From positions 211,894 through 275,893 of the forward strand of contig NZ_PGGM01000007.1 in assembly GCF_003010965.1 (NCBI RefSeq): 64,000 nucleotides of DNA. Direction: 5' to 3'. Source of the stretch: Phyllobacterium sophorae. GTDB taxonomy: Bacteria > Pseudomonadota > Alphaproteobacteria > Rhizobiales > Rhizobiaceae. A model generated the notes under the pieces. It ran no database searches. It was given only the letters and a program-made list of their open reading frames with translations, and was not told where the DNA came from. Positions 21,574-31,126 of the stretch are shown here, piece by piece. The first letter of the stretch is position 1. The number at the start of each line of letters is the position of its first letter. A program made the translations under genes and the position numbers.

Positions 21574-22935
21574 ATGGCATCTGACATTCTTGTCGTCGAC
21601 GATGAAGTCGACATCCGCGAGCTTGTTGCAGGAATTCTGAGTGACGAAGGTTACGAGACTCGGGTTGCATCGGACGCAGACAGCGCCCTTGCGGCGATCG
21701 ACGACCGCATTCCCCGGCTGATCTTCCTCGATATCTGGATGCAGGGCAGCCGTCTCGACGGCCTGGCACTGCTCGATGAGATCAAACTTCGCCATCCCGA
21801 AGTTCCGGTTGTCATGATTTCCGGTCACGGCAACATCGAAACCGCGGTTTCGGCGATCCGCCGTGGCGCCTATGATTTCATTGAAAAGCCTTTCAAGGCC
21901 GACCGGTTGATTCTGATCGCCGAGCGCGCTCTGGAGACCTCGAAACTCCGGCGCGAAGTGTCTGATTTGCGCAAACGGTCCAGCGAAAGCTTCGAGCTTC
22001 TGGGGACGTCGCTTTCGATGAATCACCTTCGCCAGACCATTGAACGCGTGGCACCGACCAACAGCCGCATCATGATTACCGGGCCGTCTGGAGCAGGCAA
22101 GGAGCTAACGGCGCGGGCCATTCATGCGCTGTCGGGTCGTGCCAAGGGCCCGTTCGTCAATTTGAACGCCGCGACGATCACGCCTGAACGCATGGAAGTC
22201 GAGCTGTTCGGTACGGAGTCGGATGGCGGCGAGCGCAAGGTCGGTGCGCTGGAAGAGGCCCATGGCGGCATTCTTTACCTCAACGAAATTGCTGATATGC
22301 CGCGGGAGACGCAAAACAAGATCTTGCGTGTGTTGGTGGATCAGCAGTTTGAACGGGTGGGTGGCACCAAACGCGTGAAGGTGGACGTCCGTATCATCTC
22401 CTCCACAGCCCAAAACCTTGAAGCAATGATTGCCGAAGGCCGATTCCGCGAAGATTTGTTCCACCGCCTCGCGGTCGTTCCGGTGATTGTACCGCCATTG
22501 GCGGATCGCCGTGATGATATCCCCGCCCTTGTCGAGTTCTTCATGGGCCAGATCGCTGACCAGGCAGGCATCAAACCGCGCAAGATCGGTCCCGATGCCA
22601 TGGCGGTGCTGCAATCACATTCATGGCCGGGTAATATCCGTCAATTGCGCAACAATATCGAACGGCTGATCATTCTGGCTCGCGGCGATGATCCCGAGGC
22701 TGTGATTACGGCTGATCTCCTGCCTGCGGAAATTGGCGATACGTTGCCGAAAGCGCCCACGGAATCCGATCAGCACATCATGGCGTTGCCATTGCGTGAG
22801 GCGCGTGAACGCTTCGAGAAGGAGTATCTGATTGCCCAGATCAATCGTTTCGGCGGAAACATCTCGCGTACCGCCGAATTCGTTGGTATGGAACGTTCAG
22901 CACTACACCGGAAGCTGAAATCCCTCGGGGTATAA
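21574..22935 (+). CDS. ntrX: Response regulator NtrX
   Basis: NtrX is the response regulator of the NtrYX pair. The 453-residue protein has a receiver domain (phospho-acceptor D53 in FLDIWM), an AAA+ domain with Walker A GPSGAGKE, and a Fis-type helix-turn-helix at the C-terminus (RTAEFVGMERSALHRKLKSLG). The place of the GAFTGA loop is taken by ELFGTESDGGERKVGALEEA, so the usual sigma-54 contact is missing, as known for alphaproteobacterial NtrX. Its ATG follows the ntrY stop directly. Confidence 0.95.
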   Translation: MASDILVVDDEVDIRELVAGILSDEGYETRVASDADSALAAIDDRIPRLIFLDIWMQGSRLDGLALLDEIKLRHPEVPVVMISGHGNIETAVSAIRRGAYDFIEKPFKADRLILIAERALETSKLRREVSDLRKRSSESFELLGTSLSMNHLRQTIERVAPTNSRIMITGPSGAGKELTARAIHALSGRAKGPFVNLNAATITPERMEVELFGTESDGGERKVGALEEAHGGILYLNEIADMPRETQNKILRVLVDQQFERVGGTKRVKVDVRIISSTAQNLEAMIAEGRFREDLFHRLAVVPVIVPPLADRRDDIPALVEFFMGQIADQAGIKPRKIGPDAMAVLQSHSWPGNIRQLRNNIERLIILARGDDPEAVITADLLPAEIGDTLPKAPTESDQHIMALPLREARERFEKEYLIAQINRFGGNISRTAEFVGMERSALHRKLKSLGV

Positions 22936-22942
22936 TTACAAT

Positions 22943-24319
22943 ATGCGGGTGATCATCTGCGGCGCAGGACAGGTCGGCTACGGCATAGCGGAGCGTCTCG
23001 CCGCGGAAGATAACGATATTTCCGTGATAGATACATCGCCGGAACTCATCCAGGCTGTGCGCGATACACTGGACGTACGCGGCTTCGTCGGCCACGGGGC
23101 CCATCCGGATGTGCTGGCGGCGGCAGGCGCCGATCAAGCCGACATGATCATCGCCGCCACACTGTATGATGAGGTCAACATCGTTGCCTGCGAAGTTGCA
23201 CACGCATTGTTCAACGTTCCTACCAAGATTGCCCGCATCCGCGCTCAAGCCTACCTGCATTCGCACTATCAGGATTTGTTCTCGCGAGATCACATGCCGA
23301 TCGACGTCATCATTTCGCCAGAGCTTGAAGTTGGTGAAATGGTGTTGCGCCGCATAGCCCTTCCAGGTGCCAGCGACGTGGTGCGCTTCGCCAATGATGA
23401 GATCGTCGTACTTGGCGTGGAATGCCTGGACGATTGTCCATTGATCAACACGCCACTGCTTCAGCTGACTGAACTATTTCCAGACCTGCCGGCTACAGTC
23501 ATGGCAATCATTCGCAACGACGAATTGCTTATACCCGGTTCCAGCGACCAGATGAGGGCAGGCGATATTGCCTATGTCGCCACGACCAAACTGCAGGTTC
23601 AGCGCACTCTTGCACTCTTTGGTCATGAGGAGCCGGAGGCAAAGCGCATCATTATCGCTGGGGGCGGCAATATTGGCTTCTACGTTGCACAGACAATCGA
23701 GGCAAGGCAGCCAAGAACCAAAGTCAAGGTCATCGAGTCAAGTCTCAAGCGCGCCAACGTGATCGCGGACGACCTTCGCAATTCTCTGGTGTTGCACGGC
23801 AGCGCACTCGACCAAAAGCTGCTGATCGAGGCCGAAATTCAAGATGCGGACCTGTTGGTGGCATTAACCAATGACGATCAGGTCAACCTGCTCGCCGCAG
23901 TCATGGCCAAGCGTCTCGGTTGCCAGGCAAACCTCGTGCTCATCAACAATCCGGACTATCTGGATTTGAGCAAGTCGCTTGGCATAGACGCGCATATCAG
24001 TCCACGCGCCGTGACAATTTCGCGCGTGCTCCAGCATGTGCGCCGTGGACGCATTCGCGCCGTTCACAGTGTGCAGAAGGGCAGGGCGGAGATTATTGAA
24101 GCTGAGGCATTGGAGACGTCACCAATGGTCGGTGCGTCACTGCGCGACCTCGATTTACCTCCCGGATTGCGAATTGGAGCGATCTACCGCAGCGGCGAAG
24201 TTATCAAACCGGACGGCAATGTGCGTATTAAGCCGAAGGATCGTGTGGTACTTTTCGCCACGTCCGAAACCGTCAAGCAGGTGGAACAGATGTTCCGCGT
24301 CAGCCTCGAATTTTTCTGA
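22943..24319 (+). CDS. trkA: Trk potassium uptake regulator TrkA
   Basis: TrkA is the cytoplasmic NAD(H)-binding subunit that gates Trk potassium channels. The 458-residue protein contains two RCK_N/RCK_C units: MRVIICGAGQVGYGIAERLA opens the first Rossmann domain and RIIIAGGGNIGFYVAQTIEA (about 234-253) opens the second, each followed by a TrkA_C domain. It begins 7 bases after ntrX, the usual ntrYX-trkA order of rhizobia. No channel gene (trkH) is present in the window. Confidence 0.95.
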   Translation: MRVIICGAGQVGYGIAERLAAEDNDISVIDTSPELIQAVRDTLDVRGFVGHGAHPDVLAAAGADQADMIIAATLYDEVNIVACEVAHALFNVPTKIARIRAQAYLHSHYQDLFSRDHMPIDVIISPELEVGEMVLRRIALPGASDVVRFANDEIVVLGVECLDDCPLINTPLLQLTELFPDLPATVMAIIRNDELLIPGSSDQMRAGDIAYVATTKLQVQRTLALFGHEEPEAKRIIIAGGGNIGFYVAQTIEARQPRTKVKVIESSLKRANVIADDLRNSLVLHGSALDQKLLIEAEIQDADLLVALTNDDQVNLLAAVMAKRLGCQANLVLINNPDYLDLSKSLGIDAHISPRAVTISRVLQHVRRGRIRAVHSVQKGRAEIIEAEALETSPMVGASLRDLDLPPGLRIGAIYRSGEVIKPDGNVRIKPKDRVVLFATSETVKQVEQMFRVSLEFF

Positions 24320-24338
24320 TCAATAGCGAGATCCGACT

Positions 24339-25103
24339 ATGAAATTGCAACTCCTTCGCAATGCAACGCTGAAACTCGACTATGCAGGATCTATGATCCT
24401 GATCGACCCGGATTTTGGACCAAAGCACAGCCGGCCGTCCTTTACGGGCCGGTCGCCCAATCCCATGACGGAACTGCCGGTTGCTACCGGCGACATTCTT
24501 GCCGGTGTCGAGATCGTGATCGTTTCCCATCTCCATGCGGATCATTTCGATAAAGTTGCGCAGGACCTTGTTCCCAAGCACCTGCCGCTCATTTGCCAGC
24601 CGGGGGATGAGGAGAAAATCAGATCGTTTGGATTCACCGGCGTGACCCCGCTGATCGATGAACTGACGGTCAACGGCATCCGCCTGAAACGCCGTGAAGG
24701 CAACCACGGTTCAGGAGCTGTCCTTGACAAGATGGGGCAGGTCATGGGCTTCACGATCGAAGCCGATGGCGAACCCTCAATCTATTGGGCCGGGGACACG
24801 ATACTTTATCCTCCGGTAACGCAGACAATCGAAGCCGTAAGTCCGGATATCATCGTCACCCATTCCTGCGGCGCAAAATGGGATGACATCCTGATCGTCA
24901 TGGACGCCGAACAGACCGTCGAGGTTTGCCGCATTGCTCCGGAGAAAACAAAAATCATCGCAACGCATATGGAGGCGCTGGACCATGCGACGGTCACACG
25001 CAACGATCTCCAGACCTATGCGAACACACTCAAGATCGCTAAGCATAGACTCATCATTCCCCACGATGGAGAGACTCTCCATCTCACAGCTCCGAATTCA
25101 TGA
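24339..25103 (+). CDS. MBL-fold metallo-hydrolase
   Basis: A 254-residue member of the metallo-beta-lactamase superfamily, closest in style to the UlaG/UPF0173-like hydrolases. The metal-binding motif HLHADHFD is at about residues 67-74, IYWAGDTILY supplies the bridging aspartate near 150, and ATHMEALDH carries a late histidine. No signal peptide is seen. The substrate is unknown. Its stop overlaps a possible start of the following lactonase-like gene (ATGA at 25100), suggesting the two are co-translated. Confidence 0.85.
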   Translation: MKLQLLRNATLKLDYAGSMILIDPDFGPKHSRPSFTGRSPNPMTELPVATGDILAGVEIVIVSHLHADHFDKVAQDLVPKHLPLICQPGDEEKIRSFGFTGVTPLIDELTVNGIRLKRREGNHGSGAVLDKMGQVMGFTIEADGEPSIYWAGDTILYPPVTQTIEAVSPDIIVTHSCGAKWDDILIVMDAEQTVEVCRIAPEKTKIIATHMEALDHATVTRNDLQTYANTLKIAKHRLIIPHDGETLHLTAPNS

Positions 25104-25111
25104 GATCACCC

Positions 25112-26215
25112 ATGTCAAAAACATTCGCTTTTGTCGGCAACCAGAATCGCAACGCCTTGCCCGGTGAGGGAAAGGGCATCAGCGTCTTTCATTTTAATGA
25201 TCAGACTGGCGATCTGACGCTCGCAAGTGAATATCTCCCAATCGACAATCCGGGGTATCTTGCGATTGACGAGAAGCGCCGGCGTCTCTACGCCGCCGTT
25301 GAAATTCCTGCATGGAATGAAAATCTGGCGGTTGCCTTCGACATCGATCCGGCGACAGGGACATTATCCTACATCAACATGCAGCCGACCTTGGGCAATA
25401 CCACATGCCATCTCGGTTTCGACCAGACTGGCACGTTGATATTTGCATCCAACTACACCGTAGCGGAATTGGGTGCACGTCCGGGTAACGCGGTCGCCGC
25501 ATTTGCCATCCGTTCTGATGGCGGACTTGATCCAGCTTTCGCCACTGCAGCTCATGAAGGCAAGAACGCCATCCTGCCAACAGAGAGGCGCCAACACGGT
25601 CATTGCGCCGTTGTGAGCCCCGACAATCGCTATGTTTTCGTCTGCGATCTCGGTCTCGACCGGATCATGGCCTATAGACAGCCGGCCAAGGGTGAAAGTC
25701 TTGCTCTTGCCGCAACGCCGTTTACTCAATTGCCCGATGGTGCCGGCCCGCGGCATATGACATTCCATCCCAACGGTAAAATTGCCTATGTCATCAATGA
25801 GTTGAACAGCACCGTTTCAGTTTTGCATTACAATTCGGCAACCGCTGCGTTAACGATCTCCCAGACACTGCCAACCCTGCCGGATGGTTTCACGGGCACA
25901 AATACCTGTGCGGAGATTGCCGTCAGTGCTGATGGCCGCTTTCTCTATGGCTCCAATCGCGGCCACAACAGTATCGTCAGTTACGCGATTGCAGAGACCG
26001 GAGCGATTTCATTGATGGGCTGGACGTCCTCCCAGGGCCTGGGCCCGCGCAATTTTACCATTGACCCATCTGGCAGGTTCATGTTGGTCGCCAATCAGAA
26101 GGGCGGCGGCATTGCCATCTTCAAACGCGATATCGAGACCGGAACGCTTGAGGACTCTGGCAAGCGTATTGCGCTTCAATCGCCGATGCGCATCGTTTTC
26201 GGAACGTTCGAGTAG
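25112..26215 (+). CDS. Beta-propeller lactonase-family protein
   Basis: A 367-residue seven-bladed beta-propeller of the 6-phosphogluconolactonase (YbhE/Pgl) family. Repeated blade motifs are visible, such as GYLAIDEKRRRLYAAVE, DNRYVFVCDLGLDRIMAY, GPRHMTFHPNGKIAYVINE, DGRFLYGSNRGHNSI and GPRNFTIDPSGRFMLVANQ. Members hydrolyse sugar lactones, but the exact substrate is not given by sequence. ATG 25112 (MSKTFAFVGNQ) fits family starts; an ATG at 25100 overlapping the previous stop is an alternative. Confidence 0.87.
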   Translation: MSKTFAFVGNQNRNALPGEGKGISVFHFNDQTGDLTLASEYLPIDNPGYLAIDEKRRRLYAAVEIPAWNENLAVAFDIDPATGTLSYINMQPTLGNTTCHLGFDQTGTLIFASNYTVAELGARPGNAVAAFAIRSDGGLDPAFATAAHEGKNAILPTERRQHGHCAVVSPDNRYVFVCDLGLDRIMAYRQPAKGESLALAATPFTQLPDGAGPRHMTFHPNGKIAYVINELNSTVSVLHYNSATAALTISQTLPTLPDGFTGTNTCAEIAVSADGRFLYGSNRGHNSIVSYAIAETGAISLMGWTSSQGLGPRNFTIDPSGRFMLVANQKGGGIAIFKRDIETGTLEDSGKRIALQSPMRIVFGTFE

Positions 26216-26226
26216 GAGTGAAGGCA

Positions 26227-27093
26227 ATGTCCCGCATCGCCTATGTAAACGGCCGGTACGTCCCGCACTCCGAAGCCGGCATCCACATCGAAGATCGCGG
26301 CTATCAGTTCGCAGACGGCGTCTATGAGGTTTGCGAGATCGCCCGCGGTAATATCATGGATATGACGCGCCATCTCGATCGTCTCGGCCGTTCGCTTTCC
26401 GAATTGAGAATCGCCTGGCCGATGGAGCGCAAGGCCCTGCAGGCGGTGATCCGGGAAGTCGTGCGCAGGAATAGGGTACGCAACGGTCTGGTCTACCTTC
26501 AGGTTACTCGCGGCGTCGCCAAGCGCGATCACATCTTTCCATCGGCGGACACGCCCCCATCCATCGTCATCACTGCGAAGCGTACCGACCCCGCTGCTTC
26601 GGCGGCCAGGGCGGCAACAGGCATTAAAGTGATTACCGTGCCGGAAAACCGGTGGGAGCGCGTCGACATCAAGTCGATCGGTCTCTTGCCTAATGTGCTT
26701 GCCCGCCAGCAAGCGAAGGAGGAGGGGGCGCAGGAAGCCTGGTTTATCGATCCCGACGGCACGGTCAAGGAAGGTGCGGCCACCAATGCGTGGATTGTCA
26801 CCAAGGACGGTGTTCTTGTCACAAGACCCGCGGAGAGCGGAATCTTGCGCGGCATCACACGCACGACTATTTTCGACGTGGCAAAAAATTTGGGATTGAA
26901 GATCGAGGAACGGGGATTTTCAGTGGACGAGGCCAGACAAGCGAAAGAGGTTTTCATGACGGCAGCGACCACGGTCGTAATGCCAATCGTTGCGATTGAC
27001 GGCGAATCGGTAGCAAATGGCCACCCTGGAACAACTACACTTTCCTTGCGAGAAGCGTTTTTTGACATTGCGGAAAAAACGCCATCCTGTTAA
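26227..27093 (+). CDS. dat: D-amino-acid transaminase
   Basis: A 288-residue fold-IV PLP aminotransferase. The sequence pattern YVNGRYVPHSEAGIHIEDRGYQFADGVYEV at the start and the catalytic lysine in SIGLLPNVLARQQAKEEGAQEAWFID match D-amino-acid aminotransferases, which interconvert D-alanine and D-glutamate for peptidoglycan precursors. A branched-chain aminotransferase would have a different N-terminal motif. ATG 26227 has AGGAG at 26214-26218; GTG at 26218 overlaps that site and is rejected. It starts 11 bases after the lactonase-like gene. Confidence 0.9.
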   Translation: MSRIAYVNGRYVPHSEAGIHIEDRGYQFADGVYEVCEIARGNIMDMTRHLDRLGRSLSELRIAWPMERKALQAVIREVVRRNRVRNGLVYLQVTRGVAKRDHIFPSADTPPSIVITAKRTDPAASAARAATGIKVITVPENRWERVDIKSIGLLPNVLARQQAKEEGAQEAWFIDPDGTVKEGAATNAWIVTKDGVLVTRPAESGILRGITRTTIFDVAKNLGLKIEERGFSVDEARQAKEVFMTAATTVVMPIVAIDGESVANGHPGTTTLSLREAFFDIAEKTPSC

Positions 27094-27153
27094 CCGGAGA
27101 GTGAGGGGACTAACAGAGCGGTATTTTTCACCTCCTGCTGGAGCAGAGAAGAT

Positions 27154-27181
27154 TTGCTTCCGCCGCAGAATTTTGTATGAG
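27154..27181 (+). promoter_or_regulatory. Possible hfq promoter
   Basis: TTGCTT (27154-27159) and TATGAG (27176-27181) are 16 bases apart, ending about 34 bases before the hfq ATG. The elements are moderate matches to the housekeeping consensus. Confidence 0.4.
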
Positions 27182-27215
27182 ACACGTTTGCTGATCGCAT
27201 AAAAGGACAAAAACA

Positions 27216-27455
27216 ATGGCTGAACGATCGCAGAATCTTCAGGACCTTTTTCTGAATTCAGTCAGAAAACAGAAGATTTCTCTGACAATTTTCCTCATTA
27301 ATGGTGTGAAATTGACCGGAATTGTCACGTCTTTCGACAATTTCTGTGTGCTTTTGCGCCGTGACGGCCATTCACAGCTCGTCTATAAACATGCTATTTC
27401 GACCATCATGCCGAGCCAACCCGTGCAGATGTTCGAAGTTGAAGAGAGCGACTGA
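27216..27455 (+). CDS. hfq: RNA chaperone Hfq
   Basis: Hfq forms a hexameric ring that helps small RNAs pair with mRNAs. The 79-residue protein is nearly all core: Sm1 motif ([20 protein letters not shown] and the [14 protein letters not shown] strands) and Sm2 motif ([19 protein letters not shown]), including the proximal-face YKHA signature. The short C-terminal tail (EVEESD) is typical of rhizobial Hfq. AAAAGGACA precedes the ATG. hflX follows 8 bases later, the conserved hfq-hflX pair. Confidence 0.97.
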   Translation: MAERSQNLQDLFLNSVRKQKISLTIFLINGVKLTGIVTSFDNFCVLLRRDGHSQLVYKHAISTIMPSQPVQMFEVEESD

Positions 27456-27463
27456 GACAAAAT

Positions 27464-28876
27464 TTGACAAGAGAACCGAGGCGTAACGCACAAAAAACTG
27501 GCGCAATTGCCGAAAATGGCGAAACCGCCAGGGAACCGACGCGCGCTCTTGTCATCGTGCCGATCTTGCCGCAACGCTTCAATGACGGCGGCAAGACCGA
27601 CGAAAATAACCGCCCCAAATACCAGCATGAGTTCCAGCGCAGTGACGAAGCCAGGCTTGAAGAGGCCGAGGGTCTTGCACGAGCCATCGACCTCGATATC
27701 GTTCATTCGGACATCGTACAGGTCTCCGCGCCGCGGCCCGCAACATTGCTGGGGACAGGCAAAGTCGAATCCATTGCCGAGATTATCGAGGCTTCGCACG
27801 CAGAATTGGTGATCGTCGATCATTCGCTGACGCCGGTGCAGCAGCGCAATCTTGAAAAGGAATGGAATGCGAAGGTTCTCGACAGGACCGGGCTCATTCT
27901 TGAAATATTCGGACGGCGCGCCCAGACGAAGGAGGGTGCTCTCCAGGTCGAACTGGCGCATCTGACCTATCAGAAGGGCCGTCTGGTCCGCAGTTGGACC
28001 CACCTGGAACGCCAGCGTGGCGGTGGCGGCTTCCTTGGCGGTCCCGGTGAAACCCAGATCGAGGCAGACAGGCGCGCTTTGCAGGAAAAGATACTGCGCA
28101 TCAAACGCGAACTCGAAACGGTGGTGCGAACACGTACGCTGCACAGAGCCAAGCGCAAGAAAGTGCCGCATCCGGTCGTCGCGCTCGTCGGCTACACGAA
28201 TGCCGGTAAATCCACGCTCTTCAACCGTTTGACCGGAGCAGGGGTCGTTGCCGAAGATATGCTCTTCGCGACGCTGGACCCAACCTTGCGGCGCATCAAG
28301 CTTGAACACGGCGAAACGATCATCCTTTCCGATACGGTTGGTTTCATTTCGAATCTGCCAACGCATTTGGTCGCCGCGTTCCGGGCAACGCTGGAAGAGG
28401 TCGTCGAGGCCGATCTCATCCTGCATGTGCGCGATATTTCCGACCCCGATACCGCCGCACAGGCCGAAGACGTACACGCGATCATGAACAGCCTCGGGAT
28501 TGAACGCGGCGATGCGAAACGCATTATCGAAGTCTGGAACAAGATTGACTTGCTCGATGCTGCCGGCCGCGAGGCGGCTCAGCGCCTTAGCGCGGCCGCC
28601 ACTGGCGACGAACATCCCATTCCGGTTTCAGCCATGACGGGCGAGGGTATCGACGCCCTCCTAAAAGAGATTGAAGACCGGATTGCCGGCAAGCTGACGA
28701 AGGTCAAGATCACGCTGCAGCATAATCAAATGCGCCTGATGGATTGGATCTATCAGCATTCGAGCAACGTAAAGCGCAAAGACCTCGACGACGGTTCGAT
28801 AACGCTGTCCATGGACATGACAGTCAGTTCGCAGGCAATGCTCGATGAGAAAATAGTGAGCAAAAGCAACAGGTAA
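27464..28876 (+). CDS. hflX: GTPase HflX
   Basis: HflX is a ribosome-associated GTPase that splits stalled or heat-damaged 70S ribosomes. The 470-residue protein has the HflX N-terminal domain, a coiled region containing RGGGGFLGGPGETQIEADRR near 185-205, and a G domain with GYTNAGKSTLFNRLTGA near 243-259, DTVGFISNLP and NKID. The start is given as TTG at 27464, eight bases after hfq; no better start with a ribosome site is visible, so the first residues are uncertain. Confidence 0.94.
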   Translation: MTREPRRNAQKTGAIAENGETAREPTRALVIVPILPQRFNDGGKTDENNRPKYQHEFQRSDEARLEEAEGLARAIDLDIVHSDIVQVSAPRPATLLGTGKVESIAEIIEASHAELVIVDHSLTPVQQRNLEKEWNAKVLDRTGLILEIFGRRAQTKEGALQVELAHLTYQKGRLVRSWTHLERQRGGGGFLGGPGETQIEADRRALQEKILRIKRELETVVRTRTLHRAKRKKVPHPVVALVGYTNAGKSTLFNRLTGAGVVAEDMLFATLDPTLRRIKLEHGETIILSDTVGFISNLPTHLVAAFRATLEEVVEADLILHVRDISDPDTAAQAEDVHAIMNSLGIERGDAKRIIEVWNKIDLLDAAGREAAQRLSAAATGDEHPIPVSAMTGEGIDALLKEIEDRIAGKLTKVKITLQHNQMRLMDWIYQHSSNVKRKDLDDGSITLSMDMTVSSQAMLDEKIVSKSNR

Positions 28877-28896
28877 GCCACCTATTGCGACGGCCT

Positions 28897-29718
28897 CTAT
28901 TTCGTTTTCTTGGCTTCCTGCCATAAAGCTTCCATTTCGTCGAGCGTTGCCGCATCCAGCGATTGTTCCTGTTCGGCCAATTTGCGCTCGATATAGTGAA
29001 AGCGTTTCCGGAACTTCTCGTTCGTGCCGCGCAGGGCGCTTTCCGGTTCGAGCTTCAGATGCCTGCCGAGATTGACCAGGGCGAATAGCAGATCGCCATA
29101 TTCTTCTTCAGTGTCTTGCTGATTGCCGCTGGCGATTGCTTCTTTCAACTCTCCGATTTCTTCCTCGATCTTGTCGAGGATCGGTCCGGCCTCCGACCAG
29201 TCGAAACCGACTTTCGCTGCTTTCTGCTGCAGCTTCAAGGCGCGCATCAAAGCGGGAAAGCCGTGCGGTATATCATCGAGGAAGCCATCTGCTTCAGCCA
29301 GGCCGAGATTGAGTGCCGCCCGGCGCTCACGGCGTTCAGCTTTTTCCTCTGCCTTGATCTTGTCCCACATGCCCTTGGCCAAGCCAGCGCCGCGTGCGGC
29401 TTGCTCGCCAAAGACGTGGGGATGCCGGCGGATCATCTTATGGGTGATGGCCTGTACCACATCGCCGAAATCGAAAGCCTTGAGCTCCTCGGCCATGCGC
29501 GCGTGAAATACGACCTGCAACAACAGATCGCCAAGTTCTTCGCGCAGATCATCGATATCGTTGCGCTCGATCGCATCAATAACCTCAAACGCTTCCTCGA
29601 GCGTGTACGGCGCGATGGATTTGAAATCCTGCTCCAGATCCCACGGACAGCCGGTAACCGGGGTCCGGAGTGCGGTCATGATATCAAGTAGACGGGTAAT
29701 GTCGCGTGAGGGTTTCAT
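28897..29718 (-). CDS. mazG: Nucleoside triphosphate pyrophosphohydrolase MazG
   Basis: MazG hydrolyses (deoxy)nucleoside triphosphates to monophosphates and pyrophosphate, lowering aberrant nucleotide levels. The 273-residue protein has two all-alpha MazG domains: one around 20-100 with the metal-binding EEAFEVIDAIE and EELGDLLLQVVFHA motifs, and one around 165-245 with EEIGELKEAI and EEYGDLLFALVNLGR. Length and two-domain form fit E. coli MazG. It is convergent with hflX, 20 bases apart, with no clear terminator between them. Confidence 0.95.
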   Translation of the reverse strand: MKPSRDITRLLDIMTALRTPVTGCPWDLEQDFKSIAPYTLEEAFEVIDAIERNDIDDLREELGDLLLQVVFHARMAEELKAFDFGDVVQAITHKMIRRHPHVFGEQAARGAGLAKGMWDKIKAEEKAERRERRAALNLGLAEADGFLDDIPHGFPALMRALKLQQKAAKVGFDWSEAGPILDKIEEEIGELKEAIASGNQQDTEEEYGDLLFALVNLGRHLKLEPESALRGTNEKFRKRFHYIERKLAEQEQSLDAATLDEMEALWQEAKKTK

Positions 29719-29849
29719 GAGCGAATACTAGGCCAGGTCAGCAGTGGCGAACATGATGGAGGGAAGCGGCTGCAGACTTGTCCACAACATCCATACAACA
29801 ATCGCATAAGATAGATTATGGAACCATTTCATATGGCTGAACAGGCCAA

Positions 29850-30320
29850 TCAGCCGGTAATATCCGCAATTTGCGCCTTCGCAGCTTCTACCAGAACCAT
29901 AGGCTCACTTGGAAAAACGAAGTTAGTGCCACCTGCTGCTGCCCAGACAACATCAAACTGCATCAGGCTTTCATCAGCATAAGCCTTGATGTCGATGAGA
30001 TGTCCCAATGGTGAGACGCCGCCAATGGCAAAGCCGGTTTGCTTGCGGACGTGTTTTGGATCGGCACGATGCAATTTCTCGCCCGTTAACCTGGACGCTT
30101 TGTCGAGATCCAGTTTGCGTGGACCGGACACCAGAAACAGATAGAGCTCATCGGTATCAGCGCCTTGAAAGATCAGCGATTTAACGATTTGCGCGACGGT
30201 AACGCCGCACTGGATTGCCGCGTCTTCGGCCGTATGGGTTGAATCGGCCATCTGGCGGATTTCGATGTCGAGTCCGGCAGCATGGGCTGCCCGGCGAACA
30301 CGTTCGACGCTTTTGCTCAT
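29850..30320 (-). CDS. YbaK/EbsC-family aminoacyl-tRNA deacylase
   Basis: A 156-residue protein of the YbaK/ProX family, trans-editing enzymes that hydrolyse mischarged tRNAs such as Cys- or Ala-tRNA(Pro). Characteristic pieces include DAAIQCGVTVAQIVKSLIF with the conserved lysine near 46, and the C-terminal GVSPLGHLIDIKAYADESLMQFDVVWAAAG segment. Its start overlaps the stop of the upstream metallo-hydrolase by 4 bases (ATGA), so translation is coupled in the tatD-hydrolase-ybaK series. Confidence 0.88.
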   Translation of the reverse strand: MSKSVERVRRAAHAAGLDIEIRQMADSTHTAEDAAIQCGVTVAQIVKSLIFQGADTDELYLFLVSGPRKLDLDKASRLTGEKLHRADPKHVRKQTGFAIGGVSPLGHLIDIKAYADESLMQFDVVWAAAGGTNFVFPSEPMVLVEAAKAQIADITG

Positions 30321-31126
30321 AGTTCAACCTCGAATGACAGCCCGTCAAAGGCCGGTTCGACATTGTCTGGCGTGTCACGCAGCACGGTTTCATAATCCAA
30401 TGGCACGTGCATATGCGTCAGGATTGCTCGACGTGGCTTGAGCTTATTGATCCAATCCATTGATTCTTCAAGGGAAAAATGGCTCGGATGGGGCCTGTAT
30501 TGCAACGCGTCGATAATCAATGTGTCAAGGTCGAACAACTGCGCAGCTGTCGTGTCGGGGAAAGCGCTGACGTCGGAACAATAAGCGACATCGGCAATAC
30601 GGAAGCCCAGGGAGAGGATATCGCCATGCACCTGTGGCAGTGGCAAGAAGCGAATGGCACCACCCGACCCGTTGATTTGGAAAGGTTCGTGATGGACGAT
30701 CTCATGCGGCCGCAAAATTGGTGGGTAACTCGAACCTTCCGGGGTCTTGAAGCAATAGGCAAAACCTTCGTACAAGCGCTTTTGGGTTGTTACGTCCGCG
30801 TAGATATCAACAAGATCCCGGCGGTCGATGACAAAGGTTCGAAGGTCGTCAAGGCCGTGAATATGGTCGGCATGGGCGTGCGTATATATGACGGCATCGA
30901 GCTTTCCCGCGCCGAAATCGATCATCTGGGAGCGGAAATCCGGCCCTGTGTCGATGATGACAGTCGTTACATCGCCGGTCTCGGCGATGCGCTCGACCAG
31001 CATGGAGGCACGGCGTCTGCGGTTCTTCGGGTTGGCTGGATCGCATTTGCCCCAGTCACCATTGATACGCGGCACGCCTGGAGACGAGCCACAGCCAAGA
31101 ATGGTGAAGCGCAAGCGGTCAGGCAT
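30317..31126 (-). CDS. MBL-fold metallo-hydrolase, PhnP-like
   Basis: A 269-residue metallo-beta-lactamase-fold protein of the PhnP/RNase Z-like group, probably a cyclic phosphodiesterase or nuclease. The opening TILGCGSSPGVPRINGDWGKCDP and the metal motif YTHAHADHIHGLDDLR near residues 80-95 are diagnostic, with THMHVPLDYE near the C-terminus. The exact substrate is unknown. It overlaps tatD by 8 bases and the ybaK-like gene by 4 bases, in a minus-strand run starting near metG. Confidence 0.87.
   Translation of the reverse strand: MPDRLRFTILGCGSSPGVPRINGDWGKCDPANPKNRRRRASMLVERIAETGDVTTVIIDTGPDFRSQMIDFGAGKLDAVIYTHAHADHIHGLDDLRTFVIDRRDLVDIYADVTTQKRLYEGFAYCFKTPEGSSYPPILRPHEIVHHEPFQINGSGGAIRFLPLPQVHGDILSLGFRIADVAYCSDVSAFPDTTAAQLFDLDTLIIDALQYRPHPSHFSLEESMDWINKLKPRRAILTHMHVPLDYETVLRDTPDNVEPAFDGLSFEVEL

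Noticed and set aside
27383..28615. A 410-codon minus-strand frame antisense to hfq-hflX
   Set aside because: It covers conserved hflX and hfq sequence and is explained by high-GC shadow coding.
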